Notes: generated by a model from the letters alone, not told the origin. Positions 38,050 through 45,806 are shown, counted from the first letter of the stretch. The stretch: DNA of 64,000 nt from Chryseobacterium echinoideorum (GCF_007474535.1 NZ_VKNW01000005.1:124001-188000); one strand, 5' to 3'. Numbers and translations: made by a program.

Positions 38050-40881
38050 TTAAAAATTTGCATTAAGTCCGAAACTAACAATTCTTGGGTTTGGATATCC
38101 GCTAGAATTCACCCCAAACTGAGTTGCAGATCCTCCAAATTCTGGTGTAAATCCATTTACACGATCCCATGTTTTAAGATTTTGAATATTTACATACAAT
38201 TTTAAACCTTCTAATTTAAATTGTGAAATTAGATCTTTATTAAAATTGTATCCCAATTGTACATTTCTTATTCTAAAAAAACTTCCATCTTCTATCATAT
38301 AGGTAGAATTTTCACGGTTGTATGCTGTACCTGAAAAACTCCTTGGCTCCCAGTTAGATGTCCCTGGACCCGTCCAACGATCGAGTCTTTCTTCTCGATA
38401 ATTGAAAGGTGCAAATGAGTTTCCATTACCCCAGCTTCTAAACACTTCATTACCATACACTCCGTAAAAATCAGCATTCATGTAAATCCCTTTATATTCC
38501 GCACCCACACTAAAACCATATGTAAAGTCTGGTGTAGGATTACCTATCATTGTTCTATCATCTGGAGTAATTTTCCCGTCACCATTAATATCCTTATATT
38601 TAAAATCACCTGGTCCTACATCTCCTATTGTTGAAGCTGGAGACCCTAAAATATCTGCATACGATTGATATAATCCTTCAACAACATACCCGTAAAACGC
38701 ACCTGCTGGTAAACCTGCACGAAATATAGAGGGTCCGTCAAATGTTGTATAGCCTTCAGATAATGTTGAAAGAACTTTTGTTTTTGTCGTAGTTAAATTA
38801 CCATTAATATAATAACTGAAATTCTCAGAAATATTATCTTTCCATCCTGCTGAAAATTCGAAACCTTTAGCTTCCATGGAACCAGCATTAGAATAAAATA
38901 TATTTCCAGATCCACCATCTGTTCTTGTAATTATACCATCTGTCTTCTTATTATAGTAGTTAGCATCTAAAGATAACTTTCTGTTTAATAGCATTGATTC
39001 AAAACCAAATTCATAAGATTTTAAATGTTCCCAAGATAAATTAGGATTTGTAACAAATTCAGGAATATAGGCAGGATATATATTACCATTAAAAACCCCA
39101 GTTCCTCCTTCAATATACGTAGGATATCCATAGTATCTACCACCAGCAACAAACTGGTTACCCAAATCTCCATAAGATCCCTTAAGTTTTAAATAATTTA
39201 GGAAACTTATATCTTTCATAAAATCTTCTTTGGTGACTTCCCAAGCTGCACCTACAGACCAGAAATTATCAAATCTGTTTCCAGGAGAAAGATATGCAGA
39301 GCCATCTCTCCTGATTGATGCATTAAGCATATATTTATTAGCAAAACTATACAACATTCTACCGAAATATGAAGCTTGTTTCTCTGTATATCCTGTCGTA
39401 TTAACCGTTTTGGTAGCAGTATCTACAAAGTCCGAATTTAGATACCAAAATCTCGGGTCGTTAGGAATCTGACCAAACGGATTAGACAAACTTCCTCTTG
39501 CAGAACCATTCATGCCTCTAATTTCACGGTTTATTGTTTCAAAACCAGCCATTAAAGTTAGGTCATGACTTCCGAATTTCTTTTTATAGGTAAGTAATTG
39601 ATTTTGCTGAAAACTCATGTCACGATTTTCAAATTGTCTAATTCCAGTTAATAAATTACCAGAATAGGGAGCTGCAGTATTTGTTTCTGTAATATACACA
39701 TTAAAAACAGGAGTATACCCTCTTCCGTAACCATTTCTGTAATTTACGAAATAACTGGATCTGAAAGTAAAGTTTTTAAAGAAATCAAATTCAAAATACA
39801 TATTTGGGTTAAACTGAATGTCTTTATTGATTTGGGTATTTCTCATCCCTTCTACAACAGCTAGAGGATTACCAATTTGTGCTGCCCCTAATTGTTGAGG
39901 TAAAGAATTGTATAATCCATAAAATTCACCCGGTATTAAATTGATAGGACTAACAACAGGAGTAGCATTTAAAGCAGAACCGAAACTGCGAAGCTGAGGG
40001 AGATTTGCATAAGAACCTGTTAAGCCAAAACCTGCCCTTACAGAATTTGAAATTTTCAAGTCATCATTAAACTTAAAAGTCATTCTATCATATTTCTCGT
40101 TTTTGATAGAACCATCTTCAGATTGATAACCAAAGGAGAAACTCATTCTGTTTTTCTCACTACCATTTGAAATTGTAATATTGTGCTGATTTATAATACC
40201 TCCCTTTTTAGCAATCTCATCTATCCAGTTAGTATTTGCAGTAAATGGTGAAAAATTGTATGGAGCTGATCCTTGATTCGTAAGATCTTCATTATATAAA
40301 GTTCTGAAACCTTGCGCATCTGTTAAGTCAGGTCTGTTATCAAAAGATTTTACTCCAATTGAAGAGTTTAAGCTTATACTAGTTCTTCCGGTTTTTCCTC
40401 TTTTAGTAGTAATAATAATGGCTCCGTTAGCTGCTCTACTACCAAAAATCGCAAGAGATGATGGATCTTTCAAAACCTCCATTGATTCTATATCTGCAGG
40501 ATTTACAAAATCAATATTATTTGCAAAAGCACCGTCAACAATATAAATAGGATTTACACCATTAATTGTAGCAGTACCTCTAATTCTTACATCCGCTTGT
40601 GAACCCGGTTGTCCTGAGTTTACGATAGATAAACCTGCAACTTTACCTTGTAATGAGTTCAATGGGTTAGATGCTGGCTTATCCGCAACTTCTCCACCTT
40701 CTACTTTAACAATTGATCCTGTTAGATCACGTTTCTTTGCTGTACCATATCCAATCATCACCACCTCCTCTATTTTCTGCTCTTTTGGGAGCGTGTCCTG
40801 AGGAGTAGTCTGTCCATTAACGTTCATTCCGAAGTAGAGAACGGCAATAAGACAGGAATACTTTAAATTAGTTTGTTTCAT
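38050..40881 (-). CDS. SusC/RagA-like TonB-dependent transporter of the glucan locus
   Basis: A 943-residue outer-membrane transporter. I choose ATG 40881 (MKQTNLKYSCLIAVLYFGM), which gives a normal signal peptide; the frame is open for 21 more codons upstream but these do not look like signal sequence. The TonB box is EVVMIGYGTAKK; the plug shows NPIYIVDGAF and MEVLKDPSSLAIFGSRAANG; the barrel ends with the beta-signal FGLNANF. Like the SusC at 11529 it has no N-terminal carboxypeptidase-like domain. It is the first gene of the series SusC, SusD, LamG, GH144, GH144, esterase, GH3. Confidence 0.95.
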   Translation of the reverse strand: MKQTNLKYSCLIAVLYFGMNVNGQTTPQDTLPKEQKIEEVVMIGYGTAKKRDLTGSIVKVEGGEVADKPASNPLNSLQGKVAGLSIVNSGQPGSQADVRIRGTATINGVNPIYIVDGAFANNIDFVNPADIESMEVLKDPSSLAIFGSRAANGAIIITTKRGKTGRTSISLNSSIGVKSFDNRPDLTDAQGFRTLYNEDLTNQGSAPYNFSPFTANTNWIDEIAKKGGIINQHNITISNGSEKNRMSFSFGYQSEDGSIKNEKYDRMTFKFNDDLKISNSVRAGFGLTGSYANLPQLRSFGSALNATPVVSPINLIPGEFYGLYNSLPQQLGAAQIGNPLAVVEGMRNTQINKDIQFNPNMYFEFDFFKNFTFRSSYFVNYRNGYGRGYTPVFNVYITETNTAAPYSGNLLTGIRQFENRDMSFQQNQLLTYKKKFGSHDLTLMAGFETINREIRGMNGSARGSLSNPFGQIPNDPRFWYLNSDFVDTATKTVNTTGYTEKQASYFGRMLYSFANKYMLNASIRRDGSAYLSPGNRFDNFWSVGAAWEVTKEDFMKDISFLNYLKLKGSYGDLGNQFVAGGRYYGYPTYIEGGTGVFNGNIYPAYIPEFVTNPNLSWEHLKSYEFGFESMLLNRKLSLDANYYNKKTDGIITRTDGGSGNIFYSNAGSMEAKGFEFSAGWKDNISENFSYYINGNLTTTKTKVLSTLSEGYTTFDGPSIFRAGLPAGAFYGYVVEGLYQSYADILGSPASTIGDVGPGDFKYKDINGDGKITPDDRTMIGNPTPDFTYGFSVGAEYKGIYMNADFYGVYGNEVFRSWGNGNSFAPFNYREERLDRWTGPGTSNWEPRSFSGTAYNRENSTYMIEDGSFFRIRNVQLGYNFNKDLISQFKLEGLKLYVNIQNLKTWDRVNGFTPEFGGSATQFGVNSSGYPNPRIVSFGLNANF

Positions 40882-40949
40882 ATAGTTTAATTTTATCTTG
40901 TTTTCTTTAATGTCATTCACTTTGTTATGTTCAAAATAAGACATTATCT

Positions 40950-40957
40950 CAAAAATA
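40950..40957 (-). promoter_or_regulatory. Promoter -7 box (TATTTTTG) for the glucan locus
   Basis: Minus-strand TATTTTTG fits TAnnTTTG, 68 bases before the SusC start. The matching upstream TTG is not clear. Confidence 0.35.
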
Positions 40958-41252
40958 AAAAAATTTACGAAAGATGTTAATGTTTCTTAAAAAAAATTTA
41001 ATAATTCAATTTCCGTTATGTTATTGATAACCTATAAGCCATTTTAACTATTTATTTTTTAATTTATAATAATTATTTTATCAATTTCATATCATATTTT
41101 TTTTCATTTTTTCATAATGAAGCAATAAAAATATCCAAAAACAACAGCAAAAACCCTTTTTTGGAACTTTCAGTCAAAAAGGCATTAAATTTGTCTTAAA
41201 TTTTAGCTTGAAAATCTCATTACCCAAGTTTTTACTGTGAGGTTTATTATAT

Positions 41253-41260
41253 TAACTTTG
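41253..41260 (+). promoter_or_regulatory. Promoter -7 box (TAACTTTG) for the DUF4197 gene
   Basis: TAACTTTG fits TAnnTTTG and gives a leader of about 50 bases. Confidence 0.45.
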
Positions 41261-41317
41261 GAATTTAAAAGAAAACAGTAAACTCTTATCATTTATTTTA
41301 ACTAAAATAAACTTACT

Positions 41318-41998
41318 ATGAAAAAATATATTTTTGCTGCAATCATCACTTTTAGTACAGCAGCAGTAATCACTACAAGCGTTCAGTCATGTTCTACGCT
41401 TGCTACTACAGACTTAGGTTTGGCAGTTATCAAAAGAGTTTTACTGGGCGGCATCAATAAAGGAGCGAATATTTACGGAAACAAACAAGCTTTTCTCCAA
41501 AACAATCTTGTAGACAAAGCTTTACCAAGCGAATTAAGAAACATCAATTCAACGCTTGAGAAAATTGCACCTGCACTTGTTGCCAAACAAAGAGAATATA
41601 TTGCCGAAGCCGCAGCTTACACCGTACAGATATCAAAACCTATTCTGGAAAACGCTGTTAACAGTCTCAACGCACAGGATGTAACCCGCATTATTCAGGG
41701 AGAAAAAGGGACTGCCACTTTAATTTTAAAAGAAAAAACTCAAGCACAGCTTATTCAGGCAATTGCACCAAGAGTTGAGCAGGAACTCAATAAATATGGC
41801 ATTGTAAAAACGATCAATACGGCTCTTTCGGGAAGTAATTTATTGGGAAGCCTTTTAGGAGGAAATACAAATAATGTCAACGCAGGCGGACTGAGCATCC
41901 TGGCTTCCGAACAGATTGTGAACGGACTTTTCAACATTATTGAAGACCACGAAAAGCAGAACTCCGCAACCCTTCTAGGGCCTTTCGGAAAAAAATAA
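41318..41998 (+). CDS. DUF4197-like exported lipoprotein
   Basis: A 226-residue exported protein with a signal and a Cys (TTSVQSCSTL) that suits lipid anchoring. The middle part follows the DUF4197 pattern: LPSELRNINSTLEKIAPALV, ISKPILENAVNSLNAQDV, then RVEQELNKYGIV. The function of the family is unknown. It is followed 18 bases later by the DUF493 gene on the same strand, and the pair shares a strong terminator. Confidence 0.8.
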   Translation: MKKYIFAAIITFSTAAVITTSVQSCSTLATTDLGLAVIKRVLLGGINKGANIYGNKQAFLQNNLVDKALPSELRNINSTLEKIAPALVAKQREYIAEAAAYTVQISKPILENAVNSLNAQDVTRIIQGEKGTATLILKEKTQAQLIQAIAPRVEQELNKYGIVKTINTALSGSNLLGSLLGGNTNNVNAGGLSILASEQIVNGLFNIIEDHEKQNSATLLGPFGKK

Positions 41999-42016
41999 TT
42001 TTTACTATCTTTAAAT

Positions 42017-42322
42017 ATGGAAATATTACAAGGAAATAACCACGCAAGTCCTGAGGATTTTTATAATTCATTAAAGGAAAAACTGGAAAACAATCATGAT
42101 TTTCCGGAAGATTATCTGTTCAAATTCATCATTCCGACCGATGAGGCAAAGATTACAGAAATCTATAAAGTTTTCGACGGCATCAAATTCACCATGAGTA
42201 ACCGTGAAAGCAAAAACGGCAAATATACCGCCTGCAACATCAATGCTTTTGTTCTGGATGCAGATCAGGTAGTATTTATTTATCAGGAAGTGGCGAAAAT
42301 TGAAAATGTTATTTTGTTATAG
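42017..42322 (+). CDS. DUF493 (YbeD-like) small protein
   Basis: A 101-residue cytosolic protein with the ACT-like ferredoxin fold of the DUF493/YbeD family (DFPEDYLFKFIIPTDEAKI, ESKNGKYTACNINAFVLDAD, VFIYQEVAKIENVILL). The role is unknown; relatives bind LipB in E. coli. It is the second gene of a two-gene unit with the DUF4197 gene. Confidence 0.85.
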   Translation: MEILQGNNHASPEDFYNSLKEKLENNHDFPEDYLFKFIIPTDEAKITEIYKVFDGIKFTMSNRESKNGKYTACNINAFVLDADQVVFIYQEVAKIENVILL

Positions 42323-42340
42323 AATAAAGTTTCAAGTAAC

Positions 42341-42366
42341 AAGGTCGGCAATTGCCGGCCTTTTTT
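42341..42366 (+). terminator. Terminator after the DUF493 gene
   Basis: AAGGTCGGCAA and TTGCCGGCCTT pair with one G-T, followed by six T. Confidence 0.85.
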
Positions 42367-42437
42367 AATTAAACTATCGGCAATGATATTTTTCACTTAC
42401 AAAAGATTAATATTTCCAGTAAATCATTATATTTCAC

Positions 42438-42462
42438 AAAAAAACTCAGCGGTCTGCTGAGT
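42438..42462 (-). terminator. Terminator of the DUF6261-like gene
   Basis: On the minus strand ACTCAGC and GCTGAGT flank a five-base loop and are followed by seven T. Confidence 0.75.
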
Positions 42463-42468
42463 CATTAT

Positions 42469-43164
42469 TTACGATGGTTTTTCACCCTCCTTTAGTTCCG
42501 AATTTTTTGCTGCTTTTACCAGCTCGTTGGTATCGCTGTAAAGCATTTGCCAACCGGTAACATCTTTCATTGCCGTTAAAAGACCGAGGTACGTTTTCAG
42601 GTTTTTCTCAAGATCTTTCCGGATGGCACTTGCACTCGTCATTTGTCTGAGGTCCGCATTGGCTTCTGCCTGATCTGCAAACTGTACTTCAAAATCTTCG
42701 TGCTTGGTTTTCATATCTGCGAAAGCCGTAGTTAAGGAAAGAGCTGTTATTTTCTGTGTGTTTTCGGGAGTTTCCAGTTCTTCGATCAGCTTTTTCATCT
42801 GTGCGGTTTGTGAAGAATAACTTAAACGATCCAGATTCAGCCCGAATGTCTTGAAGATACCGTACAAATCCTCCGCCAACTGATAATTGGGTGCGGAAGA
42901 GAGCTTTCGGTACCCGTTAAGAAAAGCTTTCAGATCAGTATAAGCGACATCCCTTTCGTGGTCTGCCGTGGCAACGTCTTTTCCTTTTCCGCTGTAGATT
43001 TGTTTGGTGTAGACCTGATCATACTCGATGTAGGAAGCCTGCAAAGCTGCGGTAAGCGGATGATTGGTAATCACAGGATATTTTCCTGACTGAATGTTGG
43101 AAATAATTCTCTGAGCCAAAGTTGCAAGGTCTTTCGTGCTCAGCTTTGTAAGTGCAATTTTCAT
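42469..43164 (-). CDS. DUF6261-like helical protein
   Basis: A 231-residue cytosolic protein, almost entirely helical with long amphipathic stretches (LSTKDLATLAQRIISNIQSG, MKKLIEELETPENTQKITAL, KNLKTYLGLLTAMKDVTGW). It resembles the Bacteroidota DUF6261 family with a repeated four-helix layout. Function unknown. It has a promoter box and its own terminator. Confidence 0.75.
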   Translation of the reverse strand: MKIALTKLSTKDLATLAQRIISNIQSGKYPVITNHPLTAALQASYIEYDQVYTKQIYSGKGKDVATADHERDVAYTDLKAFLNGYRKLSSAPNYQLAEDLYGIFKTFGLNLDRLSYSSQTAQMKKLIEELETPENTQKITALSLTTAFADMKTKHEDFEVQFADQAEANADLRQMTSASAIRKDLEKNLKTYLGLLTAMKDVTGWQMLYSDTNELVKAAKNSELKEGEKPS

Positions 43165-43196
43165 ACGTTTGCGTTTTTAATTAATAATTTAAGAAT

Positions 43197-43204
43197 CAAA
43201 TATA
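43197..43204 (-). promoter_or_regulatory. Promoter -7 box (TATATTTG) for the DUF6261-like gene
   Basis: Minus-strand TATATTTG fits TAnnTTTG, 33 bases before the start. Confidence 0.4.
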
Positions 43205-43340
43205 TAAAAATTTGAATATGCTTTAAAGATTGTAGTGATTTTTAACGCAAGGTTCGCAAATATTTTTTCATTACTAAATGCTTTTAAGGTTCGCAATGGC
43301 GTTCTACTCAGCAAAGAAATACTAACGAAATCTTCTGTGA

Positions 43341-43488
43341 TTACAAACAAGCTTGTTTTAAACCAACGGATTGCTCCGGAAGTTACAAACAGGTTTGTTT
43401 TAAACTAGAAAAGTTCTCCGAAGGTTTCCCGCAATTTGTTGGAGACTACTCGCAATTGCAGGAGGTTACAAACAAGATTGTTTTTAAT
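43341..43488. repeat. Three copies of a 23-base palindrome (TTACAAACAAGCTTGTTTTA type)
   Basis: Copies at 43341-43363, 43383-43405 and 43466-43488. Copy 1 contains the perfect palindrome AAACAAGCTTGTTT; copies 2 and 3 differ by one or two bases (AAACAGGTTTGTTT, AAACAAGATTGTTT). The first spacer carries GCTCCGGAAG and the second TTCTCCGAAGG, so the unit is longer than the palindrome. Confidence 0.65.
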
Positions 43489-43614
43489 AAAATGCGGATG
43501 AATAAGGTTGGTTTTAAGGTTATTGCAGATGCTGTGGTTTTGATTGGGAATGATTTTTTTTGTTTTTTTTCTATTGTTTACGGGAACACGTAATCGGAGT
43601 TTCATTATAATATT

Positions 43615-43622
43615 TATCTTTG
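43615..43622 (+). promoter_or_regulatory. Promoter -7 box (TATCTTTG) for the SH3-domain gene
   Basis: TATCTTTG fits TAnnTTTG, 18 bases before the ATG. No well-placed TTG upstream. Confidence 0.4.
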
Positions 43623-43640
43623 AAAACTAAATAATAAAGT

Positions 43641-44498
43641 ATGAAAAAAACATTTACTCTCTTTGTTATCTTACTGTCAATTTATAATTATTCTCAGGTT
43701 GTCGTGAGAGGCTATTACAGAAAGAACGGCACTTATGTTCAGCCACATGTAAGAACTGCACCAAATTCAACTATTACGGACAATTATAGTTATAGGGGTA
43801 ATTACAACCCAAATACAGAATACACTACAAGTTCTTCGAGAACTTCTTCTCCAACAACTTATAATTATTATAATAATTCTTCTTCATCTAATTATGATAA
43901 AGAATTGGTAAATGGTTATTATCGAAATGATGGAACTTATGTAAGTGGATATTATCGTACGAAAAGATCAACAACGACAAGTTCTCCTACATCCAGTTAC
44001 CAATATTATAACAATTCAAATAATTATATCCGTTCTACGAAAAAATACGTAAATACAACTAATGTGAATTTAAGAACTGCACCAAAGGTTTCCGACAATA
44101 TTATTGAAGAACTTGCTTTCTCAGATGAAGTAATATCTATAAAACAAGTAGGATATTGGGACAAGGTTCAAGTAAAAAGATATTTGCCCAATACAAATAG
44201 CTATTCTACAATAAATGGTTTTATAAACAGTAGATACCTGACACCTTCTGTAAAAACTGAAGATACTTACAACAATAACTCTAGAAGCAATGATTCAAAA
44301 TACTTTAGAGTAAACGTTGATAAAACTTATTTTTGCAATACTCCAAACATTAAAGACGCTAGAAAAGCATATCTAATTTATGACACAGTTATTTATGCCA
44401 TTGCAGAATCAAAATACTTTATTTACATAGAGTTTACAAATACTTTAGGGCAGACCAGTATTGGATGGATATTAAAAGATGATTTAATTAGAGAGTAA
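43641..44498 (+). CDS. Secreted bacterial SH3-domain protein with GYYRKNGTYV motifs
   Basis: A 285-residue exported protein with a signal peptide (LFVILLSIYNYSQ). Residues about 22-40 (VVRGYYRKNGTYVQPHVRT) and about 92-110 (LVNGYYRNDGTYVSGYYRT) are two copies of a short Tyr-rich motif known from many Bacteroidota exported proteins, separated by a Ser/Thr/Asn/Tyr-rich low-complexity linker. Residues about 133-205 form a bacterial SH3 domain (TNVNLRTAPKVSDNIIEEL, GFINSRYLT), which in this family binds peptidoglycan peptides. A second SH3-like segment may follow (CNTPNIKDARKAYLIYDTVI, ending GWILKDDLI). The next gene is 14 bases away, so the two are probably one unit. Confidence 0.8.
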   Translation: MKKTFTLFVILLSIYNYSQVVVRGYYRKNGTYVQPHVRTAPNSTITDNYSYRGNYNPNTEYTTSSSRTSSPTTYNYYNNSSSSNYDKELVNGYYRNDGTYVSGYYRTKRSTTTSSPTSSYQYYNNSNNYIRSTKKYVNTTNVNLRTAPKVSDNIIEELAFSDEVISIKQVGYWDKVQVKRYLPNTNSYSTINGFINSRYLTPSVKTEDTYNNNSRSNDSKYFRVNVDKTYFCNTPNIKDARKAYLIYDTVIYAIAESKYFIYIEFTNTLGQTSIGWILKDDLIRE

Positions 44499-44512
44499 TC
44501 AAACAATTTATT

Positions 44513-44914
44513 ATGGATAGAAAAATTTATTTAGTGATGTGTTTTTTATTTTGTACAATGTTTTTTGGTCAATCTATGGTAGGTTACACTTATAATGAAG
44601 TCGTTAATAAGTATAGTAACGAAAATTTAAGACCTATGAATAGTATTTGGATAGGTGGTTCTGAAATAAAATCCTTGTTACTAGAAAGGCAGAATTATAG
44701 AGTTACGTATACTTTTGATCGAAATAATATTTGTAGTACAAGTTTAATTTTAGTTAAAAATAAGGAAACACTTCAAGAATTTATTAATTTTTATAATGAA
44801 AGGTATACAAATGTAGGGTCTGATAATTGGGTTAGCGAAAAAAACATTCTTTGTATAAAGTTATTTAATAAAGGAACAGTTCCGACTTTTCAAATTAAGG
44901 ACTGTAGCAATTAA
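44513..44914 (+). CDS. Small exported protein of unknown function
   Basis: A 133-residue protein with a signal peptide (VMCFLFCTMFFGQS). The mature part is about 110 residues with predicted mixed alpha/beta character (NYRVTYTFDRNNICSTSLIL, KETLQEFINFYNERYTNVGS) and three cysteines. I do not recognise a family. It follows the SH3-domain gene by 14 bases and ends before a strong terminator, so it is co-transcribed. Confidence 0.7.
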   Translation: MDRKIYLVMCFLFCTMFFGQSMVGYTYNEVVNKYSNENLRPMNSIWIGGSEIKSLLLERQNYRVTYTFDRNNICSTSLILVKNKETLQEFINFYNERYTNVGSDNWVSEKNILCIKLFNKGTVPTFQIKDCSN

Positions 44915-44960
44915 ATCCTTTAGAAAGCAAAATTGGTTTTTATACAAAAAAAAATCGGAA

Positions 44961-44987
44961 AAAAACCTGCCTCGCAGCAGGTTTTTC
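44961..44987 (+). terminator. Terminator after the SH3-domain gene pair
   Basis: AAAAACCTGC and GCAGGTTTTT are perfect complements around CTCGCA, with T following. Confidence 0.85.
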
Positions 44988-45049
44988 TATTGAGTTACTA
45001 TGGACAAGGCAAAAATTAAAAACGAGTGTTGTTGCAGACATTTACTGTA

Positions 45050-45102
45050 ACCACCCCGTCAATTCGCCTTTGGCGAATCGCCACCCCTCCAATGGAGGGG
45101 AA
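45050..45102 (+). repeat. DUF559-associated two-hairpin repeat, unit 1
   Basis: The unit is ACCACCCCGTC, hairpin 1 ATTCGCC-TTT-GGCGAAT (45062-45078), CGCCA, then hairpin 2 CCCCTCC-AAT-GGAGGGG (45084-45100) and AA. Direct orientation, upstream of the nuclease-like gene. Confidence 0.85.
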
Positions 45103-45180
45103 CCTGTGCGAAAACAGCACCTTATTTCTGACAAAGTTAATCTCGCCATTTTATCTTTAAACAAAAAAAAGACGTGTGGA

Positions 45181-45238
45181 AATTCCCCTCCTCCGGAGGG
45201 GTGGATTAATTTTCAAAAGAAAATTAAGACGGGGTGGT
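45181..45238 (-). repeat. DUF559-associated two-hairpin repeat, unit 2 (inverted)
   Basis: Read on the minus strand: ACCACCCCGTC, hairpin 1 TTAATTTTC-TTTT-GAAAATTAA (9 bp, 45106+ region at 45206-45227 counted in window coordinates as 45206 to 45227), then CCACCCCTCC-GGA-GGAGGGG. Hairpin 2 arms are identical to unit 1, hairpin 1 is completely different in sequence yet still perfectly paired. Confidence 0.85.
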
Positions 45239-45286
45239 CAGTTCCATTTAGAAAAAAACGTAAATTCGTTCAAAATAAAAACACAA

Positions 45287-45706
45287 ATGTTAGAAAAGCA
45301 GATATTAACACACATCAACGGCATTATTATCTACCGAAACTTTGTCGAAAACCTGCCTTACAATCCGCTACTCATACCTTTAGCAAAAGAAAAAAGAAAA
45401 CTGGGAATTTTATCAGAAGTCTTGTTTTGGAAACAGGTCCGAAATAAAACTTTTCACCATATTGATTTTGACAGACAAAGAATTATAGGAAACTACATTG
45501 TTGATTTTTACGTAAAAACATTGGGCTTGGTCGTTGAAATTGATGGGACAAGTCATGATTTTAAGCAGGAATATGATCTGCGAAGAACCGGGTTTCTGGA
45601 AAGTCTTGGACTGAAAGTTTTTAGAATGACCGATTGGGATGTAAAGCAGAATTTGTCTACAGCCATAAAAGAACTTGAGAGTTTTATTATTGAAAATTAT
45701 AGCTAA
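45287..45706 (+). CDS. DUF559 (Vsr/endonuclease-like) protein in a repeat-bracketed unit
   Basis: A 139-residue protein of the DUF559 family, whose fold is of the PD-(D/E)XK/very-short-patch-repair nuclease kind. Candidate active-site residues are Glu44 in LSEVLFWKQ, Asp73 in NYIVDFYVK, and Glu84 and Asp86 in GLVVEIDGTSH with His90; the end LGLKVFRMTDWDV is typical. I start at ATG 45287 (MLEKQILTHI); the open frame before it is translated repeat. The gene is tightly framed by two direct and one inverted repeat unit, and hutU converges on it. Such an arrangement suggests that the protein acts on, or moves with, the repeats. Its activity is not known. Confidence 0.85.
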   Translation: MLEKQILTHINGIIIYRNFVENLPYNPLLIPLAKEKRKLGILSEVLFWKQVRNKTFHHIDFDRQRIIGNYIVDFYVKTLGLVVEIDGTSHDFKQEYDLRRTGFLESLGLKVFRMTDWDVKQNLSTAIKELESFIIENYS

Positions 45707-45749
45707 AACTTCTTTGAATGAAAAGGGTGATTTGATTCGTTTTTACATA

Positions 45750-45804
45750 ACCACCCCGTCAATTTCGCTTTTGGCGAATCGCCACCCCTCCGTTGGAGGG
45801 GAAT
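45750..45804 (+). repeat. DUF559-associated two-hairpin repeat, unit 3
   Basis: ACCACCCCGTC, hairpin 1 with TTCGC / GCGAA (45764-45778), CGCCA, then hairpin 2 CCCCTCC-GTT-GGAGGGG (45785-45801). Same orientation as unit 1. It lies 43 bases after the DUF559 stop and ends 2 bases before the hutU stop on the other strand. Confidence 0.85.
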
Positions 45805-45806
45805 TT

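Larger units (their letters stand above)
40882..41317. other. Divergent intergenic region upstream of the glucan locus
   Basis: About 430 very AT-rich bases between SusC and the DUF4197 gene, with promoter boxes on both strands (40950-40957 minus; 41253-41260 plus). No anti-sigma, hybrid two-component or AraC regulator gene is visible near the locus. No repeat was recognised here. Confidence 0.55.
43165..43640. other. Intergenic region with decayed and tandem repeats
   Basis: About 475 bases. A promoter box for the DUF6261-like gene is at 43197-43204. Around 43240-43300 there are worn CGCAAAG-type pieces (TTTAACGCAAGGTTCGCAAA and AAGGTTCGCAATGGCG). From 43341 to 43488 three copies of a TTACAAACAAG palindrome occur. 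A promoter box for the next gene is at 43615-43622. No gene is seen. Confidence 0.6.
44915..45286. other. Intergenic region with terminator and repeat units 1 and 2
   Basis: About 370 bases: a terminator at 44961-44987 for the preceding unit, repeat unit 1 at 45050-45102, 78 bases of AT-rich spacer, and inverted repeat unit 2 at 45181-45238, which ends 48 bases before the DUF559 start. No TAnnTTTG box was found ahead of the DUF559 gene. Confidence 0.65.

Noticed and set aside
43341..43488. Possible CRISPR array
   Set aside because: Only three copies, unequal spacing, related spacers and no cas gene.
43405..43605. 66-codon minus-strand frame in the triple-palindrome gap
   Set aside because: It is translated repeat, without promoter or protein-like composition.
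45070..45447. Open frame starting in repeat unit 1 and running into the DUF559 gene
   Set aside because: It is composed of repeat and out-of-frame DUF559 sequence; the DUF559 frame has family motifs.
45050..45804. Insertion sequence with DUF559 as transposase
   Set aside because: No target-site duplication or terminal inverted repeat pair at equal ends could be seen, and DUF559 is not a known transposase; the units are internal hairpins, two direct and one inverted.
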